DNA of 64,000 nucleotides, taken from the NCBI GenBank assembly GCA_934394545.1, contig CAKRRG010000003.1, positions 37,660 to 101,659 of the forward strand, in the 5' to 3' direction. Below, in pieces: positions 44,682-53,962 of this stretch. Both the position numbers and the translations under genes were made by a program. Positions within the stretch are counted from its first letter, which is position 1, and the number at the start of each line of letters is the position of its first letter. The DNA is from an uncultured Blautia sp. (GTDB lineage Bacteria > Bacillota > Clostridia > Lachnospirales > Lachnospiraceae). The notes beneath the pieces were generated by a model, which was given only the letters and a program-made list of their open reading frames with translations, had not been told where the DNA came from and ran no database searches.

Positions 44682-46472
44682 TCATCCGATTGGTTCGAAA
44701 TCTGCAGCGCCATGCTTGCACAGTGGACAGATGAAATCTTCTGGAAGCTCGTCACCTTCATAGATATATCCGCAAACCTTGCAGACGAACCCCTTTTTGC
44801 CCTCTGTTTCAGGCTTTGGCTTCACGTTTTTCTGATAATAGGTGTAAGTCATGGTGTCCAGGTCATTCATAACACGGGCTTCGGTAACACTACAGATAAA
44901 CATTCCGTGAGTGCCAAGATCTACATATTGCTCTACCTTCAGGGACATAAAGGCATTGATATATTTGTCCAGGAATACCAGTCCGTTGTCAGAACGGTAA
45001 ACCTTCTGGCCGGCAAATTTATCCACGCTGCGGCCTGTCTGGAAACCAAACTGCTGGAATACGGAGAATGGTGCGTCTACGGACAGGCAGTTTACATTAA
45101 GAACGCCGGTCTGTTTGATCACGTGGTGGGAATAGTTTGCCTTATTGATGTTTACTGCGATACGGTTTGGAGTGTCGGTGAGCTGGGTAACTGTGTTGAC
45201 GATCAGTCCGTTGTCTTTTTTGCCGTCATTGGAGGTAACTACATAAAGACCATATCCGATCCGGAAAAGAGCAGTCATGTCATTCTTATTCGCCAGTTCA
45301 TCACTCTGGGCAATGTATTCTTTGCAAAGCTCGCTGGCCATAGCTTCCAGCTGATCTTTGTTTTCTTGATTTACAGCAGAAAGCACCTTTACGGTAGTGT
45401 CCAGCCAGTTGAGTTTCTTGCAGCCAGAAAGCATTTCTTTCATAATCTTTGCCGCTAACGGTGCCCAGGAGCCATTTTCGATAATGCCTACTGTACGGTT
45501 CTGGAAATTGTGCTCTACCAGGCGGGTGATGTAATCATGCATAAACGGATAAATGCTTGCGTTATAGGTTGTGGTAGCCAGCACCAGTTTACTGTAGCGG
45601 AATGCATCCGATAAGGCCTGAGACATATCATCTCTTGCCAGATCATAGACAACAACCTTTGGACATCCTTTGCTGCGAAGTTTGTCAGCCAGTATTTCTA
45701 CAGCTTTTTTTGTATGGCCATATACAGAGGTGTAAGCAATCACGATTCCCTCTGCTTCTGGTGTATAAGAAGACCATGTGTCATAAAGTCCGATGTAATG
45801 TCCAAGGTTTTCTGTAAGAACCGGTCCATGAAGTGGGCAGATAATCTGAATATCCAGTCCTGCGGCAACCTTCAGAAGCTTCTGAACCTGTGCACCGTAT
45901 TTTCCGACGATTCCAATGAAATATCTACGTGCTTCGTCATCCCAGTCTTCTTCGATATCCAGTGCTCCAAATTTTCCGAAACCGTCTGCGGAGAAAAGTA
46001 CCTTATCTGTGCTGTCATAGGTTACCATAACCTCTGGCCAATGTACCATTGGGGCAAAAACAAAGGTCAGATTGTGATTTCCAAGACTAAGAGTACTGCC
46101 ATTGGTTACTTCCAGTTTCTGTCCTTCCAGGTCAAGCTCAAAGAAGTTGTGGATCATGCTGAAGGTTTTTGCGTTTGCAACAACTGTTGTATCGGGATAC
46201 ACCTTCAGGAAGTTTGCCACATTGGCAGCGTGATCTGGCTCCATGTGCTGCACGATCAGATAATCCGGTTTACGTCCTTCCAGAATGCGGTCTACGTTAT
46301 CCAGCCATTCGTGGGTGAAATTAGCGTCTACAGTATCCATAACAGCGATTTTTTCATCCAGAATTACATAAGAATTATAAGCCATGCCATTTGGAACTTT
46401 ATACTGACCTTCAAAAAGGTCGATCTGATGATCATTTACACCTGCATATCTAATGGTATCTGTGATTTTCAT
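44682..46472 (-). CDS. Flavodiiron protein fused to flavin reductase-like and rubredoxin domains
   Basis: A 596-residue four-domain protein. Residues 1 to about 250: metallo-beta-lactamase-like diiron domain with ligands in HMEPDHAANV, MVHWPEVMV, SADGFGKFG and CPLHGPVL. About 255–395: flavodoxin domain (IVIAYTSVYGHTKKAVEIL). About 400–540: flavin reductase-like domain (FRIGYGLYVVTSNDG; IAVNINKANYSHHVI). About 555–596: rubredoxin with CKVCGYIYEG and CPLC, short-spaced between the two Cys pairs. Such enzymes reduce oxygen or nitric oxide to water or nitrous oxide and protect strict anaerobes. The internal flavin reductase and rubredoxin could let one polypeptide carry electrons from reduced cofactor to the diiron site. 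Divergent from a Crp/Fnr regulator, which likely controls it. AGGAG precedes the start. Confidence 0.95.
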   Translation of the reverse strand: MKITDTIRYAGVNDHQIDLFEGQYKVPNGMAYNSYVILDEKIAVMDTVDANFTHEWLDNVDRILEGRKPDYLIVQHMEPDHAANVANFLKVYPDTTVVANAKTFSMIHNFFELDLEGQKLEVTNGSTLSLGNHNLTFVFAPMVHWPEVMVTYDSTDKVLFSADGFGKFGALDIEEDWDDEARRYFIGIVGKYGAQVQKLLKVAAGLDIQIICPLHGPVLTENLGHYIGLYDTWSSYTPEAEGIVIAYTSVYGHTKKAVEILADKLRSKGCPKVVVYDLARDDMSQALSDAFRYSKLVLATTTYNASIYPFMHDYITRLVEHNFQNRTVGIIENGSWAPLAAKIMKEMLSGCKKLNWLDTTVKVLSAVNQENKDQLEAMASELCKEYIAQSDELANKNDMTALFRIGYGLYVVTSNDGKKDNGLIVNTVTQLTDTPNRIAVNINKANYSHHVIKQTGVLNVNCLSVDAPFSVFQQFGFQTGRSVDKFAGQKVYRSDNGLVFLDKYINAFMSLKVEQYVDLGTHGMFICSVTEARVMNDLDTMTYTYYQKNVKPKPETEGKKGFVCKVCGYIYEGDELPEDFICPLCKHGAADFEPIG

Positions 46473-46580
46473 ATGATTTTCGTCTCCTTTTTTGTGGGGT
46501 GCGTATTTGGGAGCAAAAGCCCCCCGACTACGATACCTACGGATTGTTTTGTGCGTTGCTTTGCCCCTGGTATCTTAATA

Positions 46581-46630
46581 TGGTTATAGTATAACCAAAG
46601 TGCAAAATAAAATCTGTTGCAAATACAACA
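46581..46630. promoter_or_regulatory. Two dyads in the flavodiiron / Crp-Fnr intergenic region
   Basis: TGGTTAT-AGT-ATAACCA (46581–46597) is a perfect dyad with 7-base arms. TGTTG-N6-CAACA (46615–46630) is a perfect 5-base-arm dyad with the N6 spacing of Crp-family sites, overlapping a possible -35 (TTGCAA) of the regulator gene, with a -10-like TATTCT or TATAAA near 46639–46649. Confidence 0.6.
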
Positions 46631-46679
46631 AAAAGGTGTATTCTATAAATAAAAAGAACAAAAAATGGAGGGATATACA

Positions 46680-47324
46680 ATGACTCCGGTTACACTTTTT
46701 TCTTACATAACCCCAGAGGAGCAGGAGCGCATGCGCGTTTGTTTTGATATGCACGAGGCGGTTTATCAGAACAATGAGATCATTATGGAATACTCCAGTT
46801 CCATGAAAAAAATCGGATTGATCCTGGAGGGGCAGGCAGCTCTTTATTGTTGTGATGAAGATGGAAACCAATATATGCTGGATGATTTGAAAAAGGACAG
46901 TGTTTTTGGTGAGCCTTTTCTTTTGCCAGAGGAAGCTCAGCATTATTACGTTTGTGCCAAATCCGAGACAAGAGTGCTGTTTATTGCTTACGAGCATGTG
47001 ATTAAGCGCTGCGAAAATGCCTGCCGCTTCCATAGCCAGCTTGTGAGCAATCTGCTGCAGATGATCGCAATGCGTGCCAGTCAGCAGGCCAGCCGGATTT
47101 ATGTGCTTTCACGGAACAGCACGCGCAAAAAAATTATGGCATACTTAAATTCTATTGCAGCAGAGAAACAGAGCAGCAGCTTTATTTTACCCATGTCTTA
47201 CACGATCCTGGCGGAATATCTCAGCGTAGACCGCAGTGCCATGATGCGGGAATTAAAGAATCTGGTGGATGAAGGAATAATAAAAAGAGATGGGAAGAAA
47301 TTGAGGATTCTGGGTGGGGAATAA
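46680..47324 (+). CDS. Crp/Fnr family transcriptional regulator
   Basis: A 214-residue regulator with an N-terminal cyclic-nucleotide-binding-like domain (GLILEGQAALYCCDEDG; DSVFGEPFLL), a long dimer helix and a C-terminal winged helix (MSYTILAEYLSVDRSAMMRELKNL). There are Cys residues (YCCDEDG, KRCENACRF), but not the N-terminal Cys cluster of Fnr iron–sulfur sensors, so the signal (redox, NO, haem or other) is open. The start at 46680 is chosen since GGAGGG precedes it and an upstream ATG at 46665 lies before that site. Its divergence from the flavodiiron gene suggests it governs the oxygen/NO response. Confidence 0.93.
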   Translation: MTPVTLFSYITPEEQERMRVCFDMHEAVYQNNEIIMEYSSSMKKIGLILEGQAALYCCDEDGNQYMLDDLKKDSVFGEPFLLPEEAQHYYVCAKSETRVLFIAYEHVIKRCENACRFHSQLVSNLLQMIAMRASQQASRIYVLSRNSTRKKIMAYLNSIAAEKQSSSFILPMSYTILAEYLSVDRSAMMRELKNLVDEGIIKRDGKKLRILGGE

Positions 47325-47363
47325 AATGTTTGTATTAGAATGAATTTGAAAGTATAATATAAA

Positions 47364-47700
47364 TACACCAGTTTACAACTTTATAAATAATAGACTTGCT
47401 GACGAATCAGCTGTTTTAAAACCTTTATGATAACATTTGATTTTATATGTGTTTCGATGTTTCTAACGAAATTGGTCAAAAATATCTGGCTGCGAATGCC
47501 CTGACGGATCATGGATGCAGCAAGTTCCAGCTTTGATTCTTTTTTCTGCCACATGCGATATCAAAGAGGAAGTGAAAGATAAGATACCCTGTCATTCTTC
47601 CATACAGGTATGCAAAGCATAATACTTACAAAGCAGTGTCCATTCAGATAATTGGAACCATTATGTGCGGCATGGTCAAAGAGTTTTGAAACATTCTCAA
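47364..47700 (-). pseudogene. Decayed IS4-type transposase fragment, left edge of island
   Basis: On the minus strand this matches the element remnant at 55981–56939. From the end TACACCAGTTTACAACTTT at 47364 it covers the last part of the transposase (to about 47515), then jumps by internal deletion to the middle (TGCCACATGCGATA and GTGTCCATTCAGATAATT have near copies in the other remnant on the opposite strand), and fades near 47700. It is inverted relative to the other copy. 47701–47829 holds no gene; TTTTGGCATG/CATGCCAAAA (near 47782–47803) is a small palindrome. Confidence 0.85.
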
Positions 47701-47829
47701 AGCAACTTTAGCTGTGATATTCATAAAGTGGGAATAATCAACTTTTGCATAGGAACATGCGTGGTAAAAGGTATTGAGGGATTTTGGCATGTTCATGCCA
47801 AAACACCTCGCGGGATAGTGGCGTGTGAA

Positions 47830-49578
47830 CCAATGTCATTTACTTAGGAAGGTAATTCGTAAAAACATATTCAACAACTCCATGAACTTGGTATACTTAA
47901 GGATTCATCTGAAATCTTGGGGATTTTGTTTTAGCTAAAATTGTTTTTTATGACAACCATTTTTTTTATTTCAATAAAAATATCAGAAAATATATGTTTA
48001 TGGGTAACCTTAATAAAAGCAAGCAAAAAATTTATATTTTACTTCCCATTTATCTATAAAAGGTCTATATTAATCATGAGCAGTTATCGTTATCGATAAC
48101 AAAAGCTCATTGGTAGTTTGAACCTGGCTTGGCGGCGAAAGGTTCTATTAGGCCTGATTGCTTCGATATTATTAGCAATCAGGCTTTCTACATTTATTGC
48201 ATTATTTTCAGTCCGGTTGCGCAGATCATCCCTGCATATTTTGACGGCTTCTGAGAAATTAACCTGATATTGCAGTTTTCGGGAACGATCCGGTAATTCA
48301 ATATGCTGGGAAATGGCAGAACAGTAATTATGCATGATCGTTCGGGCAAATACTTCCTGAACGATATATGTATATTTTTTACTATGGAATGCTTTCAGGC
48401 ATAACGGATATTTTAAGTTACGGTATGCGGTTTCCTGGGACCATCGGAGATGATAGAGTTCCTTGAGGTCATCCATATCAAATTCAATATCAGGAAGATT
48501 TGTAATCAGGTTTTCATAAATGCCTGGTGCAATCTCAATTCGGACAATCCGTAAGGATAGCAGATATTCTGTGGAGGTTTCCGAAATAAAATCCATTGGA
48601 ACCTCTTTACAGACATAGCGGTAATTTTCCAAAAGTTCTGGGTGTTTTAAATTCTTTTTTGCTTTAGAACGGCACAGGATCCGATCTACATGGCAGTCAA
48701 TTTCCCGGACATCTTCAAGAGGAAATCCGAGAAGTCTGGATGTTTTTACATCGGTACACCGTATTAAGAAATACTGTTGTTTTTCCAGCACATGGGCAAA
48801 ATCATTATAAGAGGCATAACCACGATCCGCTATATATATCGTAGGACAGTTATTTTTAACCCGATCAACCATTTCACAAAAAGCACTGTACTCATTACGT
48901 TTCCTTGCAGGCTGAACGAGAACATCCAGGAACTGTTTGTCTAAGATAGAATAAAGTGCATTGATATGGATCTGATTAAAACCTCTGGGAGATTTATTGT
49001 TTGGTTCAAAATAAGTTTCTGTATTTTTTTCATCACGGAAAATATCAGCAACAGAGCCGTCACAAGCAACCAAACGATAGCGCTCCCTGTATAGAGTCGG
49101 TTGAAGCTTCTGGTTAAAAATCTGCAAAAGTTCCCATAATGCACCATCTTTTAATTTTGCACGCTGGTGATAAAAAGCCGCTTTTGATGGTGTTTCATCG
49201 GAGCGTCCGAAAAAATGGTAAAGTTCTTCCCTTAAACAGTCATCTTCCATGGTCAGCAAAAGAAGAAAATCATGAAAACTAATTTTTCTGTTACGGGTAA
49301 AATCTTTCTGAGGATGAACCGCATAGTTTTCTGGTGTTTTGGAAAGCTCGTCAATAGATGCCACAAGCATCTGCTTCAGTAAATTTGAATACATCATTTT
49401 TGCCTCCTTAGTTAGGTGATAAATCGTAAATAGGTTCCTAACTAATTGGCTTTTTTCTGATGTTAATCAGAAAAAAGCCGCACAAAATTGATGTAATGTC
49501 AAGAAATTTTTGAGTTACTGGTAAGAAAAAGGGAAATTTCTTTAGTAATAAGAAATTTCCCTAAGTAAATGACATTGG
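47830..49578. mobile_element. Intact-looking IS4-family insertion sequence, about 1.75 kb
   Basis: Inverted 19-bp ends CCAATGTCATTTACTTAGG (47830–47848, and its complement at 49560–49578) bracket one transposase gene. A convincing target duplication was not seen. The right end has two perfect hairpins: 13-bp arms at 49448–49460/49467–49479 and 12-bp arms at 49531–49542/49550–49561, the second touching the terminal repeat. 47849–48089 is AT-rich non-coding, ending in a TTATCGATAA palindrome that contains the transposase stop. Confidence 0.75.
48090..49397 (-). CDS. IS4 family transposase (DDE, YREK signature)
   Basis: A 435-residue transposase with no frameshift. DDE residues fit: first Asp in VACDGSVAD, second in YIADRGYASYND, and Glu in the exact IS4 signature Y-x2-R-x3-E-x6-K (YHLRWSQETAYRNLK). 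The N-terminal part (KQMLVASIDELSKTPENY) and a C-terminal all-helical tail complete it. It is preceded by a good GGAGGC ribosome site. It probably still works and is unrelated at close range to the decayed IS copies that bracket the island, though both are IS4-type. Confidence 0.93.
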   Translation of the reverse strand: MMYSNLLKQMLVASIDELSKTPENYAVHPQKDFTRNRKISFHDFLLLLTMEDDCLREELYHFFGRSDETPSKAAFYHQRAKLKDGALWELLQIFNQKLQPTLYRERYRLVACDGSVADIFRDEKNTETYFEPNNKSPRGFNQIHINALYSILDKQFLDVLVQPARKRNEYSAFCEMVDRVKNNCPTIYIADRGYASYNDFAHVLEKQQYFLIRCTDVKTSRLLGFPLEDVREIDCHVDRILCRSKAKKNLKHPELLENYRYVCKEVPMDFISETSTEYLLSLRIVRIEIAPGIYENLITNLPDIEFDMDDLKELYHLRWSQETAYRNLKYPLCLKAFHSKKYTYIVQEVFARTIMHNYCSAISQHIELPDRSRKLQYQVNFSEAVKICRDDLRNRTENNAINVESLIANNIEAIRPNRTFRRQARFKLPMSFCYR

Positions 49579-49676
49579 CTGTGAGTGGCAACGTAGAAGC
49601 CGGGCACAGTGCTTGAGTGCTTGCATCGGGGTAGTTAATTTGGTACGATAGAGCTGATGAAATATGAGGGAGATTA

Positions 49677-49747
49677 GAGCGTGTTTGAAAAATACTTTTC
49701 GCAAGATGTATGTCACAATTTGTGGGAATGATTTTTTCATCACGTTC
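49677..49747. mobile_element. MITE-like element, 71 bp, TA-flanked (copy 2, internally deleted)
   Basis: It begins GAGCGTGTTTGAAAAAT and ends TTTTTTCATCACGTTC, flanked by TA (49675–49676, 49748–49749). The left half matches the complement of the right arm of the 160-bp copy (GCAAGATGT, then CACAATTTGTGGG), the right half matches the complement of its left arm (GGGAATGATTTTT). So it is the same family with the centre lost. The 98 bases between the IS end and this element show no feature I can name. Confidence 0.78.
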
Positions 49748-49758
49748 TAGAAAAGACG

Positions 49759-50727
49759 ATGAATAGATTAAGAAAATTGGAACTCATAGCAGTAGTAAGC
49801 GGTGTTCTTTGTAGCTTTCCGCAGATTACGGGAGTTCAGAAAGTGGAAGCAGCCACACCGCGAATTGCCGGGATTCTTCCGGAAAAATCAACCTACTGGC
49901 AGGAAATACTGCAGGGAATTGAGGATGGTTGCCAGAAAGAAGGGCTTTCTTTTTTTGACATTGATATTTCTATGGAAAATGGCGATGCGATGACTTGGAC
50001 CGCAGAAGACGCGTGGAATCTGATACTGATGTCCGGGGTAGATGTAATTATTGCGGATGGAAATATTCCCAACACAGAAGTAGTAGAGAAAGCGAGACAG
50101 AAAGGAATGAAAATCATTCTGGTAGATTCGGATCCAGGACAGGAACTACGTGACATATATGTAGGAACAGATAACAAACAGGCGGGATATCTGGCGGTAC
50201 AGACTCTGGATAAGTTGTACGGGATTGACAGAGGAGCTATTGTGGTTCAGGACAATGAGAATGTCGCTGCTGTTTCAGAACGCTTTAATGGAATCCGCGA
50301 GGCGCTGAATCAGAAATGGCCGGAAGTAGAAATTAAATTTTCAGAGATGCCATGGTATTCTGAGAGAATGTCAAATTCCAGTATTGAAAAATTACTTCTG
50401 GAAAATTCAGATATACAGGCGATTTTTGGACTGATGGAATCAGAAACCACACTGTATGCGCAAATCCTGAAACAAATGCATCTCGAACAGAAGGTTCATC
50501 TCATTACATTTGATCGCTCTGAAAAGATGTTGGAACTTCTGAGAGAAGGAGTTGTGGATGCGATCATTGTGCAGCAAAGTTATGAGATTGGCTATGAAAG
50601 CGCGGAGATTGCTGCTCATCTGGCAAAGGGAGAAGTTCTGGAGAAAGATACTGTTTATATAGACTGCTCTGTTATCAGCCAGAAAGATCTTCCATTTTCG
50701 GAGAGGGAGAAAAATGCAGATGAATAG
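49759..50727 (+). CDS. Extracytoplasmic sugar-binding protein (sensor partner)
   Basis: A 322-residue secreted protein: signal peptide about residues 1–32 (cut near VEAAT), no lipobox, then a type 1 periplasmic-binding fold (RIAGILPEKSTYWQEILQGIE; IYVGTDNKQAGYLAVQTL; GVVDAIIVQQSYEIGY). The gene overlaps the response regulator gene by 14 bases and leads a binding protein–regulator–kinase cassette, so it most likely presents a sugar to the kinase. There is no permease nearby. Oddly there is no clear ribosome site: a MITE ends 11 bases before the ATG and seems to have taken the place of the native leader. The ligand is unknown; the amylase downstream makes a maltooligosaccharide or other sugar plausible. 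Confidence 0.88.
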   Translation: MNRLRKLELIAVVSGVLCSFPQITGVQKVEAATPRIAGILPEKSTYWQEILQGIEDGCQKEGLSFFDIDISMENGDAMTWTAEDAWNLILMSGVDVIIADGNIPNTEVVEKARQKGMKIILVDSDPGQELRDIYVGTDNKQAGYLAVQTLDKLYGIDRGAIVVQDNENVAAVSERFNGIREALNQKWPEVEIKFSEMPWYSERMSNSSIEKLLLENSDIQAIFGLMESETTLYAQILKQMHLEQKVHLITFDRSEKMLELLREGVVDAIIVQQSYEIGYESAEIAAHLAKGEVLEKDTVYIDCSVISQKDLPFSEREKNADE

Positions 50728-52276
50728 ATATTATACAGTGGGAATTGTGGAGGACGAGGTGATTGAACGTCAGGCTCTCCGAATGATTATGGAAGAGAAA
50801 AGGCCAGTCCTGCAGGTTGTTTTTGAAGCCGAAGATGGAAACAGTGCGTTGAAGATGGCAAGGCAATATCAGCCTGATATTCTGATTGTAGATATTCAAA
50901 TTCCCGGTTGTACAGGTCTGGAATTGTGTCAGGAACTGCGTCAGGAAGGATATTCGGGGTTGATTATTATCAGTACATCGTATTCGTTATTTCGGTATGC
51001 GTATCTGGCAATCAAGCTCAATGTACTGGATTATCTGCTGAAACCGACAGGGGAGACACAGATACTTTCCGTGCTGGACCGATGCATTTTGATACTTGAA
51101 AAGAATGAACAACGGAAGGAAAAAGAACAGAGACTGGAAGAACATATGATCCGAACCAGATATGAGGCGGATCGGAGATTGCTGCAGCAGATGATGGATG
51201 GGAATGAACAGGTATTTCCCAGATTGAAAGAGATGGGATTTCCGGAGAACGGACAGTGGCAGGCGTGTTGGATTGTTCAGGCATGGAGTATGGCTGAAAA
51301 AATGGATACAAAAGAGGTAGTGGAAATTTATTCTTCTATTTGCCAGATTTTCAAACAGGAATTTTTTGTGTTCGTGAAGCTGGACGCTGATAAAATACTT
51401 CTTTTTGTTCAGCCGAAAGAGAAAAGAGATAAGTTTTTACTGTATACTATGCTGCGATGTGCAATTTGGTCGCTGAAGCAGTTGACTGGACAGAAACAGT
51501 TCTGTTATGTCAGTCCGATATCTGATTCATTGGAACAGATGAAAACTTCAGGATCTCAGATTCCGGAAAATCTGTCGCTGCTGCCTATGATTAGCCGGGA
51601 TTTTATCTGCTATACGCAGATGGAACAACGCCCGAGAGCATTTTCAAGAGACCGCTATATCTTTCATATGCAGAAGATGATCCGCTTTTTGAAGGATAAC
51701 CGGATCCGGTATCTGGAAAATATGTTTTTTTCGGAATTGCAGGATTATGCGCAGAGTGAGCCGCAGAAATTCTGGGAATATCTTCATATTTTTTTTGATG
51801 CAGTTGTTACAGTTTCTGACAGTCGAGATCTTTCGTTTGTAATGGAAAAAATCAGCAGTGAAGGATTTATAGAGGATTCTAAGCAACAGCAGGAAATGAT
51901 CCATCAGATTCTTATCGATTGCAGGACAGATGAAGAAGAGAGCACAGATACATCAATGGATCAGATTCTTAAGATTATGAGAGAAGAATATACGTCGGAT
52001 CTGTCGCAGGCGGAAATTGCGCAGAGGATGGGGATGACACAGACATACTTTAGCCGTATGTTCAAAAATAAAACAGGAAAAAACTTTGTGTCACTTCTGA
52101 CTGAATTCAGAATGAACCACGCGAAAGAACTGATTGCGAAAGAACATGATATTACGATCAGTGAATTGACAGAGAAATGCGGCTATACCAGCAAAACTTA
52201 TTTTTGTGCTCTCTTTCGGAAAACAGTGGGACTTACCGTGAATGAGTATCGAAGGAGACTTGAAAATGAAAGATAA
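50714..52276 (+). CDS. Response regulator, YesN type, with AraC DNA-binding domain
   Basis: A 520-residue protein. Residues 1–125: receiver domain with acidic pocket VEDE, phospho-acceptor Asp60 in LIVDIQIPG and Lys in LLKPTGE. Middle (about 130–410) an unassigned linker region. C-terminal about 100 residues: AraC-type double helix-turn-helix (LSQAEIAQRMGMTQTYFSRM; ISELTEKCGYTSKTYFCALF). Two starts six bases apart (50714, 50720) are possible after GGAGAGGGAG. It is the output partner of the kinase just downstream and probably activates the amylase gene. Confidence 0.94.
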   Translation: MQMNRYYTVGIVEDEVIERQALRMIMEEKRPVLQVVFEAEDGNSALKMARQYQPDILIVDIQIPGCTGLELCQELRQEGYSGLIIISTSYSLFRYAYLAIKLNVLDYLLKPTGETQILSVLDRCILILEKNEQRKEKEQRLEEHMIRTRYEADRRLLQQMMDGNEQVFPRLKEMGFPENGQWQACWIVQAWSMAEKMDTKEVVEIYSSICQIFKQEFFVFVKLDADKILLFVQPKEKRDKFLLYTMLRCAIWSLKQLTGQKQFCYVSPISDSLEQMKTSGSQIPENLSLLPMISRDFICYTQMEQRPRAFSRDRYIFHMQKMIRFLKDNRIRYLENMFFSELQDYAQSEPQKFWEYLHIFFDAVVTVSDSRDLSFVMEKISSEGFIEDSKQQQEMIHQILIDCRTDEEESTDTSMDQILKIMREEYTSDLSQAEIAQRMGMTQTYFSRMFKNKTGKNFVSLLTEFRMNHAKELIAKEHDITISELTEKCGYTSKTYFCALFRKTVGLTVNEYRRRLENER

Positions 52277-53741
52277 AAAATTTCATACGTTACAGGCAAA
52301 ACTGACATTGCTGGTAGGCATGATTGTTATGATGTCTCTGATTTTTTTCTTTGGAAATTTTCATCTGGCAGATGTGATAAACAGAGAATATGCTACACTG
52401 ATTGAACAAAATTATTTGATGTCCCGGTATACCAATGCTTTGACAAAGTATGGTTCGGCTTTGCAGCAGTATTCTAATATGCTGGATGATTCAAAATGCG
52501 AAGATGAGTATATAGAAAGCAGCGAAGAACTGATGCAGAGTGCCAGGAAAATTTATGAAGCATTTCCAGATCCCTACGTAGAAAATCTGATTTATTTGTC
52601 TGAGAATCTTTCAGAGCAGGGAATGTTGATTCTGAATAAGACAAAAAGCGGTAAAGTGCAAGAGGCACAGCAGGCGTATCAGGATTTTTTTTATATGAAT
52701 ACTCTTTTAAACGAGTATACCATCTATGCCCAGCGGTCTATTGATCGTTTGTCTGTACAGAATTTGAAAGGAGTCAGAGAGTGGCAGTCAGAGAGTCAGA
52801 GCATAATGTTGCTTGTATTCAGCAGTGTGATTGCTTTGCTGGGAGTTCTGTCTTTTCTCAGAATCCGCAATATTGTGCGGCCTATCGTACATCTGACAGA
52901 AATGGCAAATCTGGTGATGCAGAATATATGGGATCTGCCTCAGTGGCATGAGACACAGAAAGATGAAACCGGTGTTTTGATGGATTCATTTTATCACATG
53001 GTAGAAACGATAAAGAGACAGATTGAATGGTTAAAACAGCAACAGAAAATAGAACTGGAACGGAAAGAGGAAAATGAAAAAAGGTTGCAGTTAGAGTATC
53101 GAAATGTTCAGTTGGAGCTAAAATCTCTTCAGAATCAGATTAATCCACATTTTCTGTTTAACTGCATGAATATGATTATGAAACAGGCGTATATGGAAAA
53201 GGCTTCACAGACACAGCATATTACGGAAGCAATTGCCTGTTATTTGCGCAGTGTGTTGGATCAGGAAGGAGAAATCGTGACCATTCATCAGGAACTGCAG
53301 CAGATTAAAAATTATCTGGATATTCAGGAACTTCGATTTGGCAGTCGTTTCCGATATCAGCTGAACTGTGATTCCCAGTGCCGTTCTCTGAATGTGCCGT
53401 TTATGATTTTGCAGCCACTTGTGGAAAATACGGTCACTCATGGAGTGGATTGCTGTGCCAGGGGTATTCAGCTTTGCTGTCATATAGAGAAAGAGGGAGA
53501 AAGTGTACTTATTTATGTGGAAGATGACGGGCCGGGAATGACAGAAGAAAAGGTTAGGGAGCTGCGGACTATGGCTCAGAGTGTATCGGATGAGATTCAG
53601 ACAACGGGAATTGGACTGATTAATGTATTTCGCCGGATGCAGCTGTACTTTCATGGACAGGTAGAAATTTTTATTGAGAGTACGCCGTATACGAAAACTG
53701 TAATTGGTTTTCGGATTCCACAAAGCGGATTAAAGCAGTAG
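52266..53741 (+). CDS. Sensor histidine kinase, YesM/LytS type
   Basis: A 491-residue membrane kinase. A first transmembrane helix (LTLLVGMIVMMSLIFFFGNF), an extracellular sensing domain of about 150 residues, a second helix (SIMLLVFSSVIALLGVLSFL), a HAMP-like segment, then the His_kinase motif LQNQINPHFLFNCMNM (His295) and an HATPase domain (LQPLVENTVTHG; VEDDGPGMTEEKV). The start at 52266 follows AAGGAGAC; a frame-compatible ATG at 52242 lies upstream of it. It overlaps the regulator gene by 11 bases. The signal is likely given by the secreted binding protein of the same operon. Confidence 0.94.
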   Translation: MKDKKFHTLQAKLTLLVGMIVMMSLIFFFGNFHLADVINREYATLIEQNYLMSRYTNALTKYGSALQQYSNMLDDSKCEDEYIESSEELMQSARKIYEAFPDPYVENLIYLSENLSEQGMLILNKTKSGKVQEAQQAYQDFFYMNTLLNEYTIYAQRSIDRLSVQNLKGVREWQSESQSIMLLVFSSVIALLGVLSFLRIRNIVRPIVHLTEMANLVMQNIWDLPQWHETQKDETGVLMDSFYHMVETIKRQIEWLKQQQKIELERKEENEKRLQLEYRNVQLELKSLQNQINPHFLFNCMNMIMKQAYMEKASQTQHITEAIACYLRSVLDQEGEIVTIHQELQQIKNYLDIQELRFGSRFRYQLNCDSQCRSLNVPFMILQPLVENTVTHGVDCCARGIQLCCHIEKEGESVLIYVEDDGPGMTEEKVRELRTMAQSVSDEIQTTGIGLINVFRRMQLYFHGQVEIFIESTPYTKTVIGFRIPQSGLKQ

Positions 53742-53962
53742 CAGCCATGTCGTTTTTTTGTAGTAAAATGTTTGGATGTGCACATAATGTACAAATAAAA
53801 CTATAATATTTATTTGAAATATAGCAATATATACCAATAAAGACCTCTTGGTGTGTAAAAAAACAACATCGACAATAGAAAAGTTTTCAGATAGAATACC
53901 TTCCATAGAGCTTACTAAAAATATTGTCTTAAATATGTAAGCTAAATAAGGAGGAAAAGAAT

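Noticed and set aside
47665..47847. 60-codon plus-strand frame between the regulator gene and the IS
   Set aside because: It runs over the decayed transposase remnant and stops inside the IS terminal repeat; no ribosome site.
49561..49743. 60-codon minus-strand frame between the IS end and the MITE
   Set aside because: Made of MITE and terminal-repeat sequence, ends in the IS end like the frame at 47665; no support as a gene.
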